Below, piece by piece: positions 60,240-64,000 of a DNA stretch of 64,000 nucleotides. The stretch's first letter is position 1, and each line of letters opens with the position of its first letter. This DNA comes from Bosea sp. BIWAKO-01 (lineage in GTDB: Bacteria > Pseudomonadota > Alphaproteobacteria > Rhizobiales > Beijerinckiaceae). The DNA lies in NCBI RefSeq assembly GCF_001748145.1, contig NZ_BCQA01000001.1:2878501-2942500 (forward strand). The letters run 5' to 3'. The position numbers and the translations under genes were made by a program. The notes under the pieces were generated by a model that worked only from the letters and a program-made list of their open reading frames with translations, made no database searches and was not told the DNA's origin.

Positions 60240-61007
60240 TCAGAGCGACTGATAGATTTCAGTTGCAAATCTGACATCGTGAAATACGCGTCCGCGACCC
60301 TGCTTGAGCACAAGAGCCGAGGTGCAATGCTCTTGCACGAAGCGGCTGTCGTGGATCGCGATGATCATCGCGCAATCCTTACGGCGAACGAACAACTCGT
60401 CGTGGCAGCGCTGTTGGAAGCGCGGGTCGCCGACTGCGAGAACTTCGTCGATCAGAATGCAATCGAAGTCGATCGCGAAGGATAGCGCGAAGGCAAGCCG
60501 CGCCCGCATACCGGTCGAATAGAACCGCATGGGCATGTGAATCTGGCGGCCGATCTCGGCGAAGGCTTGCACATAGTCGAATTTCTCTTCGAATGGGGCA
60601 TCGTAGATGCGTAAGATGAAGCGCGCATAGTCGTAACCCGTCATCTCACCTTGGACGGCTCCGTCGATCGCGATCGGCCAGGACATGCTAAGGCCGCGAT
60701 AGACCACGCCGGATGTAGGCGTCTGCAGGCCACAGAGCAGGCTAATCAGCGTCGACTTGCCGGCACCATTGCGGCCCAGAATCGCAAGCCGTTCGCCCAT
60801 CTGGACTTCGAAGGAGATCGAATCGAGCACGCGCCGCCGGCCGATTTCAGTGTCGAACTCCTTGACAATGCCGTCGGCGACGATCGCGTCGGCGTGGCGC
60901 GGGGTCTCGCCGACGTTGCCGCAAGCTCCAGCACGCCAACAACGAGCCAGGCGCCGCAGCAGTGAGGGCGTGCGTTCCTCTGCCACGGAAAGTGCGAACG
61001 TGCTCAT
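60240..61007 (-). CDS. kpsT: Capsule ABC transporter ATP-binding protein KpsT
   Basis: A 255-residue ABC ATPase. Walker A GRNGAGKST is at about 78-86, the signature region is YSTGMRARLAFALSF, and Walker B is CILIDEVLAVGD, followed by the H-loop IIAIHDSRF. The GMRARLAFA form of the signature is typical of KpsT/CtrD/BexA and O-antigen exporters. The first 43 residues are an extension absent in short KpsT proteins. Its ATG overlaps the TGA of the upstream kpsE-like gene (ATGA). It partners the permease encoded on the opposite strand at 62469. Confidence 0.93.
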   Translation of the reverse strand: MSTFALSVAEERTPSLLRRLARCWRAGACGNVGETPRHADAIVADGIVKEFDTEIGRRRVLDSISFEVQMGERLAILGRNGAGKSTLISLLCGLQTPTSGVVYRGLSMSWPIAIDGAVQGEMTGYDYARFILRIYDAPFEEKFDYVQAFAEIGRQIHMPMRFYSTGMRARLAFALSFAIDFDCILIDEVLAVGDPRFQQRCHDELFVRRKDCAMIIAIHDSRFVQEHCTSALVLKQGRGRVFHDVRFATEIYQSL

Positions 61008-62308
61008 CGACCGTGATGCATCCGCGAATCCCGTATGACGAAGCGCAGAACGCTCCAGGCGCTCAGCGATACAGCGAATACCAGAAGCACCATCAGCGCG
61101 CGTTTCGGCTGCGTGCCGTAGTCAGCCAACGTGGGGCCTGAGATGCGCTCTATGAAGGCCCGCTGACGCGTGGCCGCCGCCCGCGCGGCCTCGATCTGCT
61201 CCAGTGAGGCCGTGTAGATGCGATTGGCGAACTCGCTCTGCAGGCTGAGCTGCGCGTATTCGGCTATGATCGGCGAGAGAGAGCCGTCGGGGCCGGCGAG
61301 TTTGCGCTGCTGAGCGGCGATCTGCTCTTCCAGCGAGGCGATCTGGTTCCGCAACACGGAGGCCTGCTGGTTGTTGGGCGTGTTCTTGAGGAGATCCGAC
61401 AGCCGGGCTTTTAGATCGACGCTCTGCGAGACCAGTTGCGCGATGGACTCGATGACGACGCCGCTCATCTTGATCGGGTCAACCATCTGCTCGCGGAGGC
61501 GGAACTCCGTCAGCTTCTGCTGCGCGGCGACGACCTGCGTACGCCCCGTCTCGACCTGTTCCTGGGCCGCGCGCATCGCATCCTGCCGGCCCCGCAGATC
61601 CATCCGGTTGACCAGCTGCTCGGCGCTGCCGATAAGCGCTTCGCTGATCGTCCTGGCGTCCTCTGGCCGGAAGGCCTCCACCGACAGCTTGATGACACCG
61701 GTCGTCGGGTCATAGGAGACCGCTGTCATGTCCTCGTAGAAGCGAAAGAGCGCATGGTTAGTGTCGCTGTGCACCGGACCGGGATAGCGGGCTATCCAAT
61801 CCGCTTCCGGCCGGGCGAAGGCTTTGCGAAGGTCGATAGCGCGATCCACCGCCGCCATGGCGTCGTGCGACGAGATATAGATCGAGATCGCCTGCGCATC
61901 GCGATCCCCGCCGATCGACAGCCCGCTGGCCACGGCGCCGCCCGTCTGCGAGGCGATCATTGTGGAGATGCCGGAGGTGTCGGCCGCTTCCGAGTTGCGC
62001 AGGACGAATTCGCTCTGAGAGACGAAGCGGTCGGCCGCGATTAGGCCGTAATACACGGACGCGCTCAGCGTCGGCAGCAGAACGAGCAGTGCCGCCCCGA
62101 ACCAGCGATCCAGGTCGAACCATTGCCTTTTCCGGAGCGCCACGTGGTCGTAAACGGAGCCGGCCGGGTCGGAGAACCGGCGAACCTCGGTCAGCGGCGC
62201 GAAGTTGCCGACCGGCATGACGGGCACGGCGCGCGCGAGCGGCACCTTCTGCGGACGCAGCGACGGAAGCAGACGCCGCAGGCGTGGTCGTACGGGTGAG
62301 TCACTCAT
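61004..62308 (-). CDS. Capsule export inner-membrane protein KpsE-like (paralogue 2)
   Basis: A 434-residue protein with a proline-rich cytosolic N-terminus, a transmembrane helix (about 85-105, GAALLVLLPTLSASVYYGLI), the periplasmic stretch DRFVSQSEFVLRNSE, coiled coil (about 210-390) with SQSVDLKARLSDLLKNTPNN and EEQIAAQQRKL, and a C-terminal helix. It shares the layout and the text YxG-LIA-DRFVSxx with paralogue 1 but is distinct. It starts the kpsE-kpsT-kpsE transcript at 62308, the ATG before SDSPVRPRLRR, and overlaps kpsT by 4 bp. Confidence 0.88.
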   Translation of the reverse strand: MSDSPVRPRLRRLLPSLRPQKVPLARAVPVMPVGNFAPLTEVRRFSDPAGSVYDHVALRKRQWFDLDRWFGAALLVLLPTLSASVYYGLIAADRFVSQSEFVLRNSEAADTSGISTMIASQTGGAVASGLSIGGDRDAQAISIYISSHDAMAAVDRAIDLRKAFARPEADWIARYPGPVHSDTNHALFRFYEDMTAVSYDPTTGVIKLSVEAFRPEDARTISEALIGSAEQLVNRMDLRGRQDAMRAAQEQVETGRTQVVAAQQKLTEFRLREQMVDPIKMSGVVIESIAQLVSQSVDLKARLSDLLKNTPNNQQASVLRNQIASLEEQIAAQQRKLAGPDGSLSPIIAEYAQLSLQSEFANRIYTASLEQIEAARAAATRQRAFIERISGPTLADYGTQPKRALMVLLVFAVSLSAWSVLRFVIRDSRMHHGR

Positions 62309-62468
62309 CAGCGGCTCCCGCAGGTTTCCACCATGAATTCGGCGCCTTTCCTGACATCTCACCGCTGTCTTGCAACTTTCGTCGGAGTCGCGCAATCAAT
62401 TTCCAAGACACGGCCGAGCCAGCGGAGTCTATTGGCGCGGCTCTAGGCAATCGGCTCCAGAGGCAAGC

Positions 62469-63305
62469 ATGCAACCAGCGCCAGCCAAAACCTCGAGCGG
62501 CTCGCCGCGGCGTCCGAACCTGCCCGAGCCAACATTGGCGACACGCCTCAAGATCCAGATCGATGTCATCTCCGCCCTGATGATTCGCAACATCGTGGCG
62601 AAATACGGTCGCGGCAGTCTCGGCTTCCTGTGGCTGATCGTCGAGCCGATATTCCTGCTCAGCGGAGTGATCGTGATCTGGACGTTCCTGCACCCGAGCG
62701 GCGCGCATGGCGTTTCGGTGGCGGCCTTCGTGATCTCCGGCTATCTGCCGCTAACGCTCTGGCGACATCTCTCGGGTGCTGTGCGCGTTATGTCCATGGG
62801 CTACGGACTTCTCTACCATCGCCGCATTACGGTGTTCGACATCATCCTCGCCCGCACATTGACAGAGATTGCCGGTGTCAGCACCGCCGGCCTCGTGGTC
62901 TTTTTCATGCTGCTTTCGGTCGGCGTCGTGCCTTGGGTGGAGGACCCGCCCCTCGTGCTCGCCGGCTGGTTGATGATGTGCTGGTTCGGCTTCGGTGCGT
63001 CGTGCCTCGTCGCAGGATTGTCTGAGAAATCCGAAGTCCTAGAAAACCTGATTCAGCCGACTCAGTATCTCATCATGCCGATCTCGGGCTGTTTCTTTAT
63101 GGTATCCTGGCTGCCGAAGTCGGTTCAGGACTATGCGCTGCTCGTGCCGCTGGTGCACATATATGAGATGTTTCGCGCTGGCTTCTTCGGTGAAACGGTC
63201 GAGACGCGCTATTCGACGGCCTATGTCGTGATCTGGTCGATTGCCCTGACCGGGCTCGGGATCTGGGCGATGGCGTCGTCCCGCAAGTTGCTGGGGGGGC
63301 GTTGA
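62469..63305 (+). CDS. kpsM: Capsule ABC transporter permease KpsM
   Basis: The 278-residue integral membrane protein is an ABC-2 permease: KIQIDVISALMIRNIVAKYGRGSLGFLWLIVEP and a series of about six helices (FLLSGVIVIWTFLHP, FVISGYLPLTLWRHL, and ISGCFFMVSWLPKSV near the end). It matches KpsM/BexB/CtrC capsule exporters. The ATG at 62469 is preferred over in-frame upstream codons. It is divergent from the kpsE/kpsT genes, an unusual layout because kpsM and kpsT normally sit next to each other on one strand; a 160-bp region separates the two. Confidence 0.93.
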   Translation: MQPAPAKTSSGSPRRPNLPEPTLATRLKIQIDVISALMIRNIVAKYGRGSLGFLWLIVEPIFLLSGVIVIWTFLHPSGAHGVSVAAFVISGYLPLTLWRHLSGAVRVMSMGYGLLYHRRITVFDIILARTLTEIAGVSTAGLVVFFMLLSVGVVPWVEDPPLVLAGWLMMCWFGFGASCLVAGLSEKSEVLENLIQPTQYLIMPISGCFFMVSWLPKSVQDYALLVPLVHIYEMFRAGFFGETVETRYSTAYVVIWSIALTGLGIWAMASSRKLLGGR

Positions 63306-63647
63306 GTTGCGGGCGAACTGGACAGGTGCCGTTGGGCCGGCATATTAGTGACCTATCCCCCGATTGGCGAGCGTTCCACGAATGAGCGAGTGCACGACTG
63401 TAACGGTCTCTAGAGAGATGACGAAAAGGCTGCTGTCGCTCCTGTCAAAGCAGGCGACATGGCACCGTTCGATTTTTGCACGTCGCGCCTCGCGGAACTG
63501 GCTTAGATAGCCGCACTTGACGTATCTCGGGAGGTGTGGTCAGGCCGCGCGCCATTCGAATAAAGAAGGCTCGGAGACGCGCATTCGGCCGTCGCAATGG
63601 CCGCCTACCAATCCATAGCCGATAACTAAAACGGAGTAGCGGGCGCA
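63306..63647. other. Intergenic region downstream of kpsM
   Basis: No gene or structure that I can support was seen. Composition shifts from GC-rich to AT-rich toward 63600, at the boundary with the low-GC frame that follows. Confidence 0.4.
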
Positions 63648-64000
63648 ATGCGAGCCAAACCTGAGCCATCCTCAAAGCAATTTCTGTGGCATGCTGAGCA
63701 GGTCGCTCGTTATGAGGGGCTCCCTTCGAATAAGGTATTATATGACGCCTGGTTTGACTTTTTTCTCTGGCGTAATCGAAAAATATTCGAGGGCGGCGTC
63801 ATTGATATATTGGGAGACTTACAGGATAAAACTGCGACTCTTCTGTCATCATATGCGACTGTGTCGCGCATTTCTGATCTAAGTATCCTATCCAACTTGC
63901 CGAATGCTTACGCTGTGATGTTGGACTTCGCCGACCAAGCGTACGTCCGGCACCATTTATTCAATGAGTTCTCTCGCCATTTCAAGAAATCTAGAACACC
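63648..64000 (+). CDS. Hypothetical low-GC gene, 3' end outside window
   Basis: An ATG at 63648 opens a frame without stop for 117 codons to the end of the window. It reads MRAKPEPSSKQFLWHAEQVA, then SNKVLYDAWFDFFLWRNRKIF, DILGDLQDKTATLLSSYATV, and DFADQAYVRHHLFNEFSRHF. The composition is far more AT-rich than its neighbours and codon use differs, suggesting transfer. No family was recognised; residues 50-117 look helical and soluble. Its place in line after kpsM suggests a capsule gene such as a glycosyltransferase or modification enzyme, but that is only context. Confidence 0.6.
   Translation, partial: MRAKPEPSSKQFLWHAEQVARYEGLPSNKVLYDAWFDFFLWRNRKIFEGGVIDILGDLQDKTATLLSSYATVSRISDLSILSNLPNAYAVMLDFADQAYVRHHLFNEFSRHFKKSRT

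Noticed and set aside
32777..64000. Second copy of the tRNA-Val 3' end (attR)
   Set aside because: I looked by eye for GTTCGATCCCTGTCGCGCCC-like sequence and found none; a computed search could still find a shorter repeat.

Overview
The window looks like a chromosomal segment of a high-GC alphaproteobacterium of the Rhizobiales (Bosea/Methylobacterium-like). This is inferred from the gene families (CpdR, E. coli-type SerA, the GltBD pair, an MmgR/alpha-r8 small RNA beside an inositol-monophosphatase-type gene, a ROSE-type hsp20 leader, rkpA/rkpG-like genes) and from a CtrA-type TTAA-N7-TTAA site. No species can be fixed from the sequence alone.

Region 1 (1-32800) is ordinary core genome. It holds a zinc peptidase (cut by the window edge), a PaaK-like ligase, ung with a 5'-nucleotidase, hemH, a divergent hydrolase/MarR pair with twin operators, an SPFH/NfeD pair, serA, an SMR transporter, azoR with a divergent LysR regulator, kdsD, a beta-barrel protein, galU and galE divergent, a lytic transglycosylase, a DUF459-type SGNH hydrolase, gltD/gltB, threonine aldolase, a proline-rich secreted protein, hsp20 with an RpoH-like promoter and a ROSE-like thermometer, a lipase-like hydrolase overlapping hisN tail to tail, an MmgR-like sRNA, a frameshifted N-formylglutamate amidohydrolase, cpdR and tRNA-Val(GAC).

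Region 2 (about 32800-40950) is an accessory island beginning at the 3' end of tRNA-Val. It carries an unknown 273-aa gene, an excisionase-like gene behind a 35-bp palindrome, a tyrosine recombinase, a MobV-like protein that has lost its metal-binding histidines, a decayed RES-domain toxin, small unknown genes, a broken IS1182-type transposase and a small lipoprotein. Coding density is low and several stretches hold no recognisable gene.

Region 3 (40953-64000) is a capsule or K-antigen locus. It has manC, two group-1 glycosyltransferases, an FkbM methyltransferase, an export lipoprotein, and an alpha-oxoamine synthase immediately downstream of a 2440-aa reducing type I polyketide synthase (KS-AT-DH-ER-KR-ACP, no thioesterase), resembling Sinorhizobium rkpA/rkpG. 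It also has a CDP-alcohol phosphotransferase and an ABC-2 capsule exporter: kpsM on one strand, and kpsT flanked by two kpsE-like paralogues on the other. The locus runs off the window with a low-GC gene open to the last base. The most interesting inference is that the PKS and oxoamine synthase make an amino-lipid, plausibly a sphingoid-like anchor or carrier, for a polysaccharide exported by the Kps system; galE, galU and manC could supply nucleotide sugars and kdsD could supply KDO.
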